Assembly: GCA_016707205.1 (NCBI GenBank)
Contig: JADJHZ010000008.1
Span: 167,271-231,270, forward strand
Source: Haliscomenobacter sp.
Lineage (GTDB): Bacteria; Bacteroidota; Bacteroidia; Chitinophagales; Saprospiraceae
Length of the DNA: 64,000 nucleotides
Reading direction: 5' to 3'
In this document: positions 7,387 through 16,001 of the stretch, piece by piece
How positions within the stretch are numbered: the stretch's first letter is position 1
How the letters are laid out: the number at the start of each line of letters is the position of its first letter
Translations under genes and position numbers: made by a program
Notes under the pieces: model-generated
Told to the model about the DNA's origin: nothing
Database searches by the model: none
The model's input: only the letters and a program-made list of their open reading frames with translations

Positions 7387-9528
7387 TTCTCAATAACCAC
7401 CCGGCTTTTGGGATCCCAATCGATACCGGATGCTTGTTCGTAGAGTTTGAGGTATTTGCGGTGGATGTTGTCGGGTTGTTTTTGTCCGTCGATTTTAAGG
7501 GCGCGGTCGGTAAGTTCAAAGCGGTAGGTCCCTTTGGAATCGATCAGCCCGTCGTTAATCAGCGAGCGTTCAATCCGCTGCTGAGGCGTCTGGCCCCAGG
7601 AAGGGACTTCAGCCCTGGGCGCAGGGGCAGGCATAAAACGATACTCGCGTAATTCCTTGTCGAAATCTTCCCGGAAACGTTCCTGAAATTGAAGCTGATG
7701 TTCCTGTATCCGGCGAAGTTCTTCTTCGAGCTTCTGGCGGTCCTTTTCCTCCCAACGAAATCCTTCCTGATTAAATCGATAGCGCTTGGCCATTCCCGCA
7801 GCATCCTCGGCCATTTGCTTCAGCTTTTCAGAGAGCTCTTTGGAATGCTCGCCGAACATATCCGGCATGACTTCAAAAGAGAGCTCTTTGGCATGCTCCC
7901 CGAACCCATCCGGTAAGCCTTCAAAGCGGAATTCAAAGTTTTGACCGAACGGGAAGGCAGCCAGGCTATCGCTCAATTGGAAGAAATGTCTAAACTCCTG
8001 GCCTTCCCGGCGGATCATGAGTGTATCGCCATCTTCGATCTCAATGTGAATGTTTTGACCCTCTACCTTGGGCACCCCTCTAAAGAAAAAAGAGTGGCCT
8101 TCCCTGGGCGCCCCGGGAACCGGAGGTACCGGAGGAACGGGGGGAATACCCGGATGAGGAGGGGCCATTCTCGGCGCGGCAGGTGCAGGAGGGGGCGGCG
8201 GAGGAGGAGTCGGAAGTTTTTCGAGAAGTTCCATGACTTGGTTCTCGTATTCCCGATACTTTTCAGCGGGAATTTCCTGTCCGTCCACTTTCAGTTCCAC
8301 GATTTGACGGCCTTCCACTTTGGCTTCCATAGACTTGCCGTTCTTGTTGCTCTTGATGGAGATGCGTCCCGGAGGAAGGGTATCGGCAGGCATGAATACC
8401 GCTTCGGCGATGTCTGTGCCCGGATCGGTTTGGGCAGTGGACTGCGATGGGGTAGCCCGCATCGAGAAAAACAGCACCGACCCAACAATGAGTAAGGTTG
8501 CAATCGTCTTTTCCATAACGTCGGATGGATTTAATGGTTGTTGTAATAAAACGCGTTGCACGCGGGTGAGGAGTTCTTTGCGTTTCCCGGCGGCTGCCAT
8601 GGCAAATGCCGGAGTGAGCGCGTGGCGCTGCTGAAGGGAGGCAAGCGCCCTGGCGTAGACCAGCGAGCTGGAACAAGCGGCAACGGCCATTTCATCGCAG
8701 CTATATTCTCTTTCGCGCCGAATCCCTGCGCTAATCCACCATATAGCCGGATGAAAGAAGAAGAGGGTTTCCAATATGGACAACAGGAAATTCACCAGGT
8801 AATCCCGACGGCGGATATGCGCCAGCTCGTGGGCTAAAATTGCTTCTACCTGCTCGGGAGGAAGCCCTGCCAACAGCCCCAGCGGAACTAAAATGACCGG
8901 CTTGAAATGGCCTATGACTAAAGGGACACGCACCAGGGCCGATTCAAATAATACCACCGGAGCCGATACCTTCAACCGCTCCGAGAGCCGCTGTAAGCGC
9001 AGAACCCAGGAAGCCTCCACCGGATAGAGAGACACCAGGGCCAGCCTCCTCACATACGCCCAGGCGCCCAACAGGCGCAACGAGAATATAAGCACGCCCG
9101 TGAGCCATAGCGTCACGATCAGGGGAAGATGCCGGTCGAAATACGCGGTGAATTGTTGCTGCCAGGAGTTCCCCGGATGTTTCGGCAGCAGCCTGGGAAA
9201 ACGCTTCGCGGGCCTGAACTATGGTTTGAGGAACTCCTGTCAGAACCGATGTTCCATGATCCCAACGGAGGCTCAACCCAAAGGTCGCCAACGCAGCCGC
9301 CAAAACCGTCAATTGAGCAATAACGGCTGCCGCGTAGCGGACCTGGGCCTTCTGCCGCTGCAATAACAGCATGAGAAAAGCAAGGGCCAACGCAACCAAA
9401 GCGCCCTGCCAAAGGGAATGCAAAACCGTCCAGCCCAAGGCGTTCACCACGGGCGCCGGAAAAAAACCAAACGCTTGTTGGCCTTCCGGAAGATTCAGTA
9501 AAAGCGGGGTGAACAATTGAACGTTCAT
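7383..9528 (-). CDS. BlaR1-like M56 family metallopeptidase (frameshifted)
   Basis: The two reading frames join into one gene of about 715 codons. The first (9528 to about 9175) holds three membrane segments. The second contains the fourth membrane segment and the gluzincin domain: HELAH zinc motif, then a membrane segment (ILETLFFFHPAIWW) and the REREYSCDEMAV glutamate ligand. They meet at a run of four C at 9171-9174 (G on the coding strand); removing one base restores SGNSWQQQF. After the last membrane segment the periplasmic part has a proline-rich stretch (PTPPPPPPPAPAAP, PPVPPVPPVPGAP) and two near-identical FGEH(A/S)KELS repeats. M56 proteins are membrane sensor-proteases that inactivate BlaI-type repressors; the blaI-like gene lies 5 nt upstream in the same operon. 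The break is probably a sequencing indel. Confidence 0.85.
7832..7926 (-). repeat. Tandem duplication of about 48 nt inside the M56 gene
   Basis: Two adjacent imperfect copies (starting near 7832 and 7880) share GAGAGCTCTTTGG and a matching downstream segment. They encode the two FGEHAKELS / FGEHSKELS motifs of the periplasmic tail. A recent in-frame duplication is the simplest explanation. Confidence 0.7.
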
Positions 9529-9533
9529 GGCAG

Positions 9534-9926
9534 CTATTTTGGTTGTTGTTTTTCCATTTGTTCGATCAGCGATTTGATCTCGTCCAGCTCTTCTGAGGAT
9601 GCTTCGTGGTTACCCAGCGCCTGCATGACCAACTGGGAAGCGGAGCCCCGAAACAGAGTGTCTACAAACCGCTTCAACAGGCGCTGCTGCGTGCTCGCTT
9701 CTTCGACGGCCGCCTGGTAAATATGCATTTTGCCGGAGGCATCCCGGGTCGCCAACCCTTTTTCAAGCATGATCTGCATAAGCTTAAGCGTGGTCGTATA
9801 CCCAATTTCCCGGCGCCGGTTCAGCAAATCGTTCACCTGGCGTACCGTGGAAGGACCCTGCTGCCAGAGGACCTGCAGGATTTCCAGTTCGGATTCGGTG
9901 GGGGAAGGGGTGTGCAGTGGTTCCAT
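9534..9926 (-). CDS. BlaI/MecI/CopY-family transcriptional repressor
   Basis: A 130-residue protein: an N-terminal winged helix (about residues 8-75; ESELEILQVLWQQGPSTVRQV, then GYTTTLKLMQIMLEKGLATRD) and a C-terminal dimerisation helix. Family members bind palindromic operators as dimers and are cleaved or released when the partner M56 protease is activated. The M56 gene starts 5 nt after this stop, giving the standard blaI-blaR1 operon. The upstream region carries three copies of a 16-bp palindrome placed around a Bacteroidota promoter, so autoregulation is very likely. The inducing signal cannot be told from the sequence: no beta-lactamase is nearby, and related Bacteroidota pairs act in envelope stress, redox or metal responses. 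Confidence 0.9.
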   Translation of the reverse strand: MEPLHTPSPTESELEILQVLWQQGPSTVRQVNDLLNRRREIGYTTTLKLMQIMLEKGLATRDASGKMHIYQAAVEEASTQQRLLKRFVDTLFRGSASQLVMQALGNHEASSEELDEIKSLIEQMEKQQPK

Positions 9927-10007
9927 AAAACGTTCCGTTTATACGCGTATCTAATAAATACCTGACGTTCAAGACTATCCAAAACGGCCAGCCCAGACAT
10001 ATCGATC

Positions 10008-10078
10008 TACGAAAAAATTCGTAACAAATATATACGAAGCATTTCGTAAATGCAAACCCAAGTACGAATTTTTTCGTA
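10008..10078 (-). promoter_or_regulatory. blaI-like operator array: three TACGAA-N4-TTCGTA palindromes on the promoter
   Basis: Three 16-bp perfect palindromes lie at 10008-10023, 10033-10048 and 10063-10078. On the minus strand a promoter TTTG (10056-10053), 20-nt spacer, TATATTTG (10032-10025) matches the Bacteroidota -33/-7 consensus. The middle palindrome fills most of the spacer, the third is upstream of the -33 box, and the first covers the expected transcription start. A bound repressor would block RNA polymerase fully. The promoter drives the blaI-like and M56 genes. Confidence 0.85.
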
Positions 10079-10190
10079 AACCTTTTAAAAAAAGACGTAT
10101 GGAGGGGAGAAAAGGTTGCGTACGGAAGGAAAGAGCAGCGCGGGGACTACGAAAAGAGGGTAGCAGGGCGCAATTGGAAGATTGAATGAT

Positions 10191-10269
10191 CCGTAGTCTG
10201 AAGACTACGGGCAACAGGGTCTTCAGACTACGGACAACAGGGGCCTTGCGCCTTAAGCCTTACGTCTTA
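10191..10269 (-). repeat. Stop-anchored heptamer ladder plus 14-bp inverted repeat, locus C
   Basis: Starting with the TAA stop of the OmpH gene (10269-10267) the minus strand reads four heptamers, TAAGACG, TAAGGCT, TAAGGCG, CAAGGCC. Next to it is a perfect 14-bp inverted repeat, CCGTAGTCTGAAGA at 10191-10204 with its complement at 10220-10233, 15-nt loop, embedded in two imperfect direct copies of CTACGGRCAACAGGG. The hairpin probably serves as terminator of the ompH transcript. The rest of the 9927-10266 gap holds the operator array. Confidence 0.7.
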
Positions 10270-10776
10270 CAGAATCCCCAGCTTCTTTTTCACCAGGGGC
10301 AGGACGTCGTCGGTTTCTTTAGCGTAGAGGATAGCGTTGAAGGAGCTGGTGTCAAAAATGAGGAGGTAGCCGTTCTCTTTGGCTACATCGGCAATGGCTT
10401 TTTCCAGCATATCGATGAGGGGTTTGAGCAGTTCTTCCCTTTTGGCGCTAACCTTCGCCGCCACTTCCTGCTCGTAGGCCCGGATGGTTTCCTGTTCCTT
10501 GGCCAAGGTATCCTGGCGGATTTGCTGTTCTTTAGGAGACATCGTGCCGGTTTGAGACTCTGCAATAAACTTGGCTACATTGCCTTTAAATTCCACGGCC
10601 ATTTTTTCTCCTTTCGCTTCCAGGTCCTTCTGGAAAGCGGCCAGTTGTTCGTCGGCCGTTTTGGTTTGGGGCATGAGGGAAAGCATGTTCCCGAAATTCA
10701 GGTGCCCGTACTTCTGCGCGGTCGCAGCCGTCATAATCCCTGAGAGGATCAGGGCAGTCAAAAGCATTCTCTTCAT
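10267..10776 (-). CDS. OmpH/Skp-family periplasmic chaperone
   Basis: A 169-residue protein with a signal peptide (MKRMLLTALILSGIMTAATAQ) followed by the Skp/OmpH pattern: a short beta segment (YGHLNFGNMLSLMPQTK), a long charged helix hairpin (about residues 40-130) and a terminal strand (NGYLLIFDTSS..ILYAKETDDV). Skp-type proteins hold unfolded outer-membrane proteins in the periplasm. It is usually found beside bamA in Bacteroidota; here it stands alone, divergent from the glucosaminidase gene with a 189-nt AT-rich gap. The stop codon begins a TAAGGC ladder. Start ATG 10776. Confidence 0.88.
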   Translation of the reverse strand: MKRMLLTALILSGIMTAATAQKYGHLNFGNMLSLMPQTKTADEQLAAFQKDLEAKGEKMAVEFKGNVAKFIAESQTGTMSPKEQQIRQDTLAKEQETIRAYEQEVAAKVSAKREELLKPLIDMLEKAIADVAKENGYLLIFDTSSFNAILYAKETDDVLPLVKKKLGIL

Positions 10777-10876
10777 GTTCGTTTTTTAATAATTTCCGCA
10801 AAGGTAGCGTTACCGGCTGAACTGCGCCATATTTATTCGCCTGAAGGAGGGCGCATTTTGCTTAAATAAATATTAA

Positions 10877-10962
10877 AAAACATTTTGTTTAAAAAAATTT
10901 GTTTTTCTGACGTGAATTGCATTTTTTTGTTTTAAATTTAAATATAAAAAACAAAATGTTTT
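10877..10962. promoter_or_regulatory. Pair of AACA-N3-TGTT dyads forming a 14-bp inverted repeat
   Basis: AAAACATTTTGTTT (10877-10890) is repeated as its exact reverse complement at 10949-10962, ending 3 nt before the glucosaminidase ATG. Each copy also contains an 11-nt dyad AACA-N3-TGTT. The gap between ompH and the glucosaminidase gene is very AT-rich. Two identical dyads in a divergent control region suggest a regulator binding two sites with looping, or else a hairpin over the glucosaminidase leader. Regulator unknown. Confidence 0.4.
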
Positions 10963-10965
10963 ATC

Positions 10966-11763
10966 ATGGAAGCGCACCCACCTCAACTACCGGCACTGCT
11001 GGAAGCATTCCGGCGGGAATTTGACCAGCGTATATGGCAGCCCGTACAGCGATATTGGTTCAAAACGGCCTTGTTAAGCCTGGCGGCAACCGCTTTTATC
11101 CGGCGCGATCTCCAGGTCAGCGTGGCCTGGGATACCCTCAATCCGGAAATAGCCGTTGCGCAGCCTCAGCCCAGGAATATGGCGCTCCACGCCAAAGAGG
11201 AACCTCCGTTGAATGTTTCCTTACTTCAGCCTAAGCGAATTAAATCTAAAAAGAAGGCAGAACCTGCTGTAGCCTCCCCGGCCCCCAAGCCGGTCCTGCC
11301 TGCCGATGAGGAGGAAAAACGGAGGCTGCAAGAGACCTATGTGCAGAAATATGCCCATATCGCCCAAGCCGAAATGGAAAAATTCGGCATCCCGGCCAGC
11401 GTCACCCTGGCGCAAGGCCTGCTGGAAACCAACGCCGGCGCCAGCCCCCTGGTTACGACCGCCAACAACCATTTCGGCATCAAGTGTTTTTCTAAAAGTT
11501 GCAGCAAAGGGCATTGCCGCAATTATTCCGACGACACGCACAAGGACTTTTTCCGGACCTTTCCCAGCGCCTGGGCCAGCTACCGGGCGCATAGCACCCT
11601 GCTTCAGAAACCGAGGTACCGTTCGCTTTTCGAGTTGTCCTCCACCGATTACAAGGGCTGGGCGGCCGGACTGAAACGTGCCGGTTATGCCACCGACCCC
11701 AATTATGCCGTCAAACTAATCAACCTGATCGAAACGATGGACCTGCACCGGTTTGACGAATAA
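10966..11763 (+). CDS. Glucosaminidase-domain protein (FlgJ-like peptidoglycan hydrolase)
   Basis: A 265-residue protein. Residues 1-50 look like a short cytoplasmic part with a weak membrane segment (FKTALLSLAATAFI), then a basic and proline-rich linker, then a glucosaminidase domain (about residues 120-262; YAHIAQAEMEKFGIPASVTLAQGLLETNAGASPL with the catalytic Glu, NNHFGIKCF, and ASYRAHSTLLQKPRY). Members cleave glycan strands of peptidoglycan. Bacteroidota homologues often carry C-terminal LysM repeats; this one does not. Start ATG 10966, immediately after an operator-like dyad. Confidence 0.85.
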   Translation: MEAHPPQLPALLEAFRREFDQRIWQPVQRYWFKTALLSLAATAFIRRDLQVSVAWDTLNPEIAVAQPQPRNMALHAKEEPPLNVSLLQPKRIKSKKKAEPAVASPAPKPVLPADEEEKRRLQETYVQKYAHIAQAEMEKFGIPASVTLAQGLLETNAGASPLVTTANNHFGIKCFSKSCSKGHCRNYSDDTHKDFFRTFPSAWASYRAHSTLLQKPRYRSLFELSSTDYKGWAAGLKRAGYATDPNYAVKLINLIETMDLHRFDE

Positions 11764-11800
11764 GAAAATTTGCGTACTTTGTGATTTAAAGTACTTTTTT

Positions 11801-12457
11801 ATGGCCCAAAACGCTTCATTAGAAACTTTACAGGAGATCCGTTCCCTGATGGAGCGCTCCACCCGGTTCATTTCCCTGAGCGGATGGTCGGGGGTTAGCG
11901 CGGGCGCAGCCGCTTTGGCCGGCGCATGCGCCGCATTTGTATACACCGGGAAGACTCCTTTTGCGGAGAGCCGCGTTTTTGCCGAAAAAACCGGGCTTTG
12001 GGAAGCAGGCCCCTGGGGCTTGTCGTACGGCGCGTTTTTTCTGACTGACGCGCTTCTGGTCCTCATTCTGGCGCTTGCGGGGGCTATTTATTTCACCACC
12101 CGAAAAGCGCGAAAAAAGGGCTTGCCCATCTGGGACCCCCTGACGCGCCGGCTCCTCGTCAGTTTATTTCTTCCCCTCAGCGTTGGCGGCGTGTTTACCC
12201 TTGGGCTCTTGTTCCACCACGCCGTTGGACTGGTTGCCCCGGCTACGCTGGTGTTCTATGGCCTGGCGCTGATCAACGCCAGCAAATTCACGTTTGACGA
12301 TCTGCGCCTGCTGGGTATTTCCGAAGCATTCCTTGGGTTGATCTCGTTGTTCTGGATCGGGCTTGGCCTGGAGTTTTGGGCGCTCGGGTTTGGCGTTCTA
12401 CATATAGTATACGGAATTCGCATGTATTGGAAATACGACAGGGTACACACTGCCTGA
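11801..12457 (+). CDS. Integral membrane protein, unknown function
   Basis: A 218-residue protein starting at the ATG at 11801 (an upstream TTG-initiated extension would add an unlikely cysteine-rich leader). A short amphipathic N-terminus (MAQNASLETLQEIRSLMERSTRF) precedes six hydrophobic segments. The arrangement, with a start motif 'LEEIRSMMERSTRFLSLSG' and a following winged-helix regulator 18 nt downstream, is a recurrent Bacteroidota gene pair, but I know no assigned function. A TACTTTG box about 20 nt before the start resembles a Bacteroidota -7 element. Confidence 0.75.
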   Translation: MAQNASLETLQEIRSLMERSTRFISLSGWSGVSAGAAALAGACAAFVYTGKTPFAESRVFAEKTGLWEAGPWGLSYGAFFLTDALLVLILALAGAIYFTTRKARKKGLPIWDPLTRRLLVSLFLPLSVGGVFTLGLLFHHAVGLVAPATLVFYGLALINASKFTFDDLRLLGISEAFLGLISLFWIGLGLEFWALGFGVLHIVYGIRMYWKYDRVHTA

Positions 12458-12475
12458 CCGGGCTGAAACGTCGAC

Positions 12476-12811
12476 ATGCAGGAACACAAAAAAAATATCA
12501 TCGGAGGGTTGAACAAGCTGTTCGACCACCGCGTCCGGCTTGGGATCATGGCGATGCTCCTGGTCAGCGAGCGGGTGGATTTCAACCAGTTGAAAGCCCA
12601 GCTCGGCATCACGGACGGGCGCTTAGCCGGCCATATTAAAGCCCTGGAAGAAGCCAAATACATCGAAGCGCTCAAGCAATTCATCGGGAAACGGCCCAAC
12701 ACCAGCTACCACGTCACCGGCGCCGGAAGGGAAGCTTTTAAAGAACACCTCGACGCACTGGAACGTTTGCTGACCTTGAGAGATAACCTCCCCCCCAGGG
12801 ACGGCGATTAA
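12476..12811 (+). CDS. Winged-helix DNA-binding protein (HTH_34/MarR-like)
   Basis: A 111-residue transcriptional regulator of the short winged-helix type: HRVRLGIMAMLLVSERVDFNQLK, then a recognition helix LGITDGRLAGHIKALEEAKYI and a wing (GKRPNTSYHVTGAGREAF). The family often autoregulates with a co-transcribed membrane protein, and here it follows such a gene by 18 nt on the same strand. No ligand-binding domain is present. The stop overlaps the convergent Omp28 gene by 4 nt. Confidence 0.85.
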   Translation: MQEHKKNIIGGLNKLFDHRVRLGIMAMLLVSERVDFNQLKAQLGITDGRLAGHIKALEEAKYIEALKQFIGKRPNTSYHVTGAGREAFKEHLDALERLLTLRDNLPPRDGD

Positions 12812-13644
12812 AGGCTTTTCCCGGCAGCCTGAAGCACCTCCCAGGAGTCCCCGCTCCGGTGCACGGCCGCCACCAGCATGCATGCTTCCGGGCGCCAGCC
12901 TTGCGGCATCGTAAAAACAAAGCTACGCCGAACCGATACCCCCACCGCTGTCAGCTCTCCTCCCACCGGGGCGCCGTCAAAGGGCGTCAGCGCCTTGCGC
13001 AGTACGTGGCGGTGCAGGTAATCGTCCTTTTTGCCTTCCGGTGTGAGCTGGGTGTCCTGGATGTCGTTCTCGGTCAGGAAAACCGAGAGCCGGAGCGTAC
13101 CGGGGTCAGCGAGGTTATCCAGGCGTTTGACGTCCACATCCGCGCGCAATTCCCGGGTACCCGCGTTGAAGGTACTGGTTACTTTTAGGTCTACGGTTGA
13201 CGTTTTATTCAATTCCTGGGCGATAAACCCGGCCCACTGCGTGCGGCTGAGCTGGAGGTCCGTTTCTCCTTCAAACTTTTTTCGGTTAATCACGGCAGAA
13301 GGATAGCCCAGCGGCTGGCCAAGGAGGTTGATCAGGTTATTCCCCTCTGCCGTCCGGAAATCGTACCGGTTTTCGGCATACGGATTGGAAAAGAACCCGG
13401 CGTGGATGGAAACGACGACCAACCTGCCCGGGTAGATTTTCGCCAGTTGTTCCAATTCGGCGCTTCCGGCCGGGCAATTCACACACCGGACGCCGGAAAA
13501 CTCTTCAATCAAGACCATTTGCGGGGCTGATTGGCCGCCGCTGCCCGGGCTTCCAGGCTCCAGGGAGGTGATCACGGGCCCTATTTCCGTGCAGCCGAAC
13601 AAGCATGCCATTAAAAGGCCCAGGGCCATCGTTTGAACGCGCAT
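12808..13644 (-). CDS. Omp28-family outer-membrane lipoprotein
   Basis: A 278-residue lipoprotein with lipobox LFGC (Cys18). A thioredoxin-like domain follows: VLIEEFSGVRCVNCPAG carries a CxxC pair (Cys54, Cys57), with YPSAVINRKKF corresponding to the thioredoxin cis-Pro region, then an immunoglobulin-like C-terminal domain. Omp28 proteins are surface-associated lipoproteins of Bacteroidota. The gene lies 18 nt downstream of the DUF6029 gene, and a TlpA-type oxidoreductase diverges from that, so the three probably work together in envelope thiol chemistry (inference). The stop overlaps the convergent regulator. Confidence 0.85.
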   Translation of the reverse strand: MRVQTMALGLLMACLFGCTEIGPVITSLEPGSPGSGGQSAPQMVLIEEFSGVRCVNCPAGSAELEQLAKIYPGRLVVVSIHAGFFSNPYAENRYDFRTAEGNNLINLLGQPLGYPSAVINRKKFEGETDLQLSRTQWAGFIAQELNKTSTVDLKVTSTFNAGTRELRADVDVKRLDNLADPGTLRLSVFLTENDIQDTQLTPEGKKDDYLHRHVLRKALTPFDGAPVGGELTAVGVSVRRSFVFTMPQGWRPEACMLVAAVHRSGDSWEVLQAAGKSL

Positions 13645-13662
13645 AGATCCGGTACGATTTGG

Positions 13663-15381
13663 TTAAAAATTACTGCTCACTGAAAATTTTACCCCGCTGA
13701 AGGCCGGTTCCAGACGGCAAATCCCGCCCGTGCAAACGACTCCTTCCACCTGTTTGACATAGCTCAGCGAGAATGCCGAGGAGCGGACGTTGTAAAACAC
13801 ATCTACCCGGGGAAAATGCAGGCTGCGTTTTTTGCCCAGGGCATCTGCGGGGCTGTTTTTTCCGGGAGTGATATTGTACATATTCGCGGCCGTGAACGTC
13901 CATTTAGGGGCTATGCTGAATTCTGCCAGGGCAAAAAGCCAGTTCCCATAATCCTGTCTCGCCCCGGCCTGTTCGTCCATGCCGGTATGCATATATTGCA
14001 TTTCAATCCGGTAGGAATGGCGCTGGCTGGCCTTGTATTGCCACTCCAGAAAAGGCGTTAGCGTTTGCACCATCGGAACACCCGGTTTGAACTCATACAC
14101 TTCCTGGTTGTACTCCTGACGCTGAAGACCCAGGATAGCAGTTCCTTTCCGTCCGAACTTCCGCTGCATTTCGACATAAAGTTCCCGGTAAAGCAAATCC
14201 TGGTCCAACTGGACGATATTGGATGCATTGAGGTTAAATCGCCAGACCTTACCCAGGGCAAAGCGAAGATCCCCCTGAAAGGCCCACTCGCCGATCTCCT
14301 GGGTAGCGGCGTTATACCTGCTTGTTAACCGGTAAGTATTGACCCGGGTCATGGGAGGTAAGAAGTTGAGCATGCCTCGGTTGAGTTGTTCCTGGGGGCG
14401 GGTGCGAAAGGTAAAATGATCGGTCCGCTTGACCTCCAGGGTAAGGCCAAGGTTTGGGCGGGCATAGCTAAGGGTGCTGTACACTACCGTCCCCGGCTTA
14501 TTCACAAAGCGGTCTCCGATGATCGTATCCCCGCCGATGACCGTTTCGGCAAAAGCATCGTTCGCCGCCTCTTTTGTTTTATACGCCCCTTCTACATACC
14601 ACGACAATCCGCCTGCGGACAGGGTGTTAAAAAAGCTGAACGCATAGGCGTTGTATTTAGGGACAAAGGCGTATTCCGGGCTATAGGTATTCAGCGTGGC
14701 GACGAGGTTGTTCATGGACAGGTCGTCCAGCGTTCTGCTGACGATGCCAAACCCCGGGGCTGCAGACCACCAGGCTTCCTGTGATTTGGAGGCAATGAAC
14801 CCATCCACCGACAGGCCCCGGATTACCGAACGGTAGATATCGAATTGTTGCTTTTGCCTCCCGGTGAACGCCCGGATCTGCCAATCTGGCGCCAGGTCGT
14901 AACTCAGTTTTAACCCGATCAGGGCATTGTCCAGCAATTGAGGCCGCTCCTCATACGCGCGGAAGATGATCCCACTGCCGATCTGATCGTAGATATACCC
15001 GGCCTGGATACCCAGCTTGTCCAGTTTTTTCCGGACGAACCAATTGCCAATGCCTTCCGCTGTATACGAACCGGTCGGATTCAACAGGTTGGAGTTGTTG
15101 AGCAGGTCAAACCGCAGGCCGAAATCAAACCCCCAGTTGCTGTACTGAAGGTTGAGCCAGGATTCGGCGCCATAAAGCTGGCGGTCATACTGCGGGGTAT
15201 TGGCGGCGCCGATCAGCGAGTCCCGGATAAAAAAATTGGCATTGGCCTGCAAGCTTCCGGAAACCCGGCTCCCTTCCGGACTTACCTGGGCGCCTACTCC
15301 GAACGGACTAAGGGCGAAAAACACGGGGATTACCGCGCGTAAAATCCCTATCTTGCATCGTATACGGGCATATACCTTCAT
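13663..15381 (-). CDS. DUF6029-family outer-membrane beta-barrel protein
   Basis: With the ATG at 15381 the product is 572 residues with a signal peptide (basic MKVYARIRCKIG, hydrophobic core, cut near GVGAQ). The rest is rich in alternating aromatic and polar residues typical of a transmembrane beta-barrel, ends in FSVSSNF (aromatic C-terminus for BAM recognition), and matches what I know of DUF6029 (YGAESWLNLQYSNWGFDFGLRFD near the N-terminus, RPQLLDNALIGLKLSY). Function undefined. It is upstream of Omp28 and divergent from TlpA. An in-frame ATG at 15417 would add 12 residues and spoil the signal peptide. Confidence 0.8.
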   Translation of the reverse strand: MKVYARIRCKIGILRAVIPVFFALSPFGVGAQVSPEGSRVSGSLQANANFFIRDSLIGAANTPQYDRQLYGAESWLNLQYSNWGFDFGLRFDLLNNSNLLNPTGSYTAEGIGNWFVRKKLDKLGIQAGYIYDQIGSGIIFRAYEERPQLLDNALIGLKLSYDLAPDWQIRAFTGRQKQQFDIYRSVIRGLSVDGFIASKSQEAWWSAAPGFGIVSRTLDDLSMNNLVATLNTYSPEYAFVPKYNAYAFSFFNTLSAGGLSWYVEGAYKTKEAANDAFAETVIGGDTIIGDRFVNKPGTVVYSTLSYARPNLGLTLEVKRTDHFTFRTRPQEQLNRGMLNFLPPMTRVNTYRLTSRYNAATQEIGEWAFQGDLRFALGKVWRFNLNASNIVQLDQDLLYRELYVEMQRKFGRKGTAILGLQRQEYNQEVYEFKPGVPMVQTLTPFLEWQYKASQRHSYRIEMQYMHTGMDEQAGARQDYGNWLFALAEFSIAPKWTFTAANMYNITPGKNSPADALGKKRSLHFPRVDVFYNVRSSAFSLSYVKQVEGVVCTGGICRLEPAFSGVKFSVSSNF

Positions 15382-15442
15382 GTGAACTGTCCTTGTCTTC
15401 AACGAAGATAGACCCAAAATACGGAGGAATACGTCTTTTTGT

Positions 15443-15465
15443 CCCCAAAAAACAGGTATTTGGGG
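15443..15465 (+). promoter_or_regulatory. CCCCAAA/TTTGGGG inverted repeat upstream of tlpA
   Basis: A 7-bp inverted repeat with a 9-nt centre lies in the 125-nt divergent gap between the DUF6029 and TlpA genes, about 40 nt before the tlpA ATG. It could be an operator or a leader hairpin; nothing more can be said. Confidence 0.3.
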
Positions 15466-15506
15466 GCAATTCAGACAGGAAATCTATTAACCTGAAAAAG
15501 AAACCT

Positions 15507-16001
15507 ATGAAACGCGTTTTTCTTCTCTTCTTCTGGACGTTCGTATTTGGCATTTCAAGCCTTTGGGCCCAAAAAACCATTCCGGATATTACGGTCAGGT
15601 CTCTGGATGGGAAGCCGGTCAAGATCCGGGACTATACCCACGCCGGCAAGGTTACGGTCATGAGTTTCTGGGCTACCTGGTGCGCCCCGTGCAAAAGGGA
15701 ACTGGACGCTATGGTGGAGCTTTACCCTGGCTGGCAGGAAAAATATGGCGCCCAGGTCCTGGCGATCTCCATCGACGATCAACGGCAATTACCTAAAGTG
15801 GGCCCAATGGCGGCGGCTCAGGGGTGGCCGTTCAGGGTACTCAGCGATGCCGGTTTTCAATTAAAAAACGCGCTGAACATCCAACCTATTCCGCATACGA
15901 TTCTGGTGGACAAGAGCGGAAATATTGTTTACGAACATACGGGCTATCTGCCGGGGGATGAGTTGGAGTTGGAAAAAAAGATCGCTGCGCTTAGCCGGTG
16001 A
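15507..16001 (+). CDS. TlpA-family thiol-disulfide oxidoreductase
   Basis: A 164-residue periplasmic thioredoxin-fold protein: signal peptide ending LWAQ (cut near residue 22), an AhpC/TSA-type fold, active site WCAPC (Cys59, Cys62), IDDQRQLPKV insertion typical of TlpA/ResA proteins, and the cis-Pro region IQPIPHTILVD. Such proteins reduce or exchange disulfides in cell-envelope substrates and cytochrome maturation. The start at 15507 is chosen because the 38-codon upstream extension lacks signal features. It ends one base before the convergent ABC-F gene stop. Confidence 0.9.
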   Translation: MKRVFLLFFWTFVFGISSLWAQKTIPDITVRSLDGKPVKIRDYTHAGKVTVMSFWATWCAPCKRELDAMVELYPGWQEKYGAQVLAISIDDQRQLPKVGPMAAAQGWPFRVLSDAGFQLKNALNIQPIPHTILVDKSGNIVYEHTGYLPGDELELEKKIAALSR

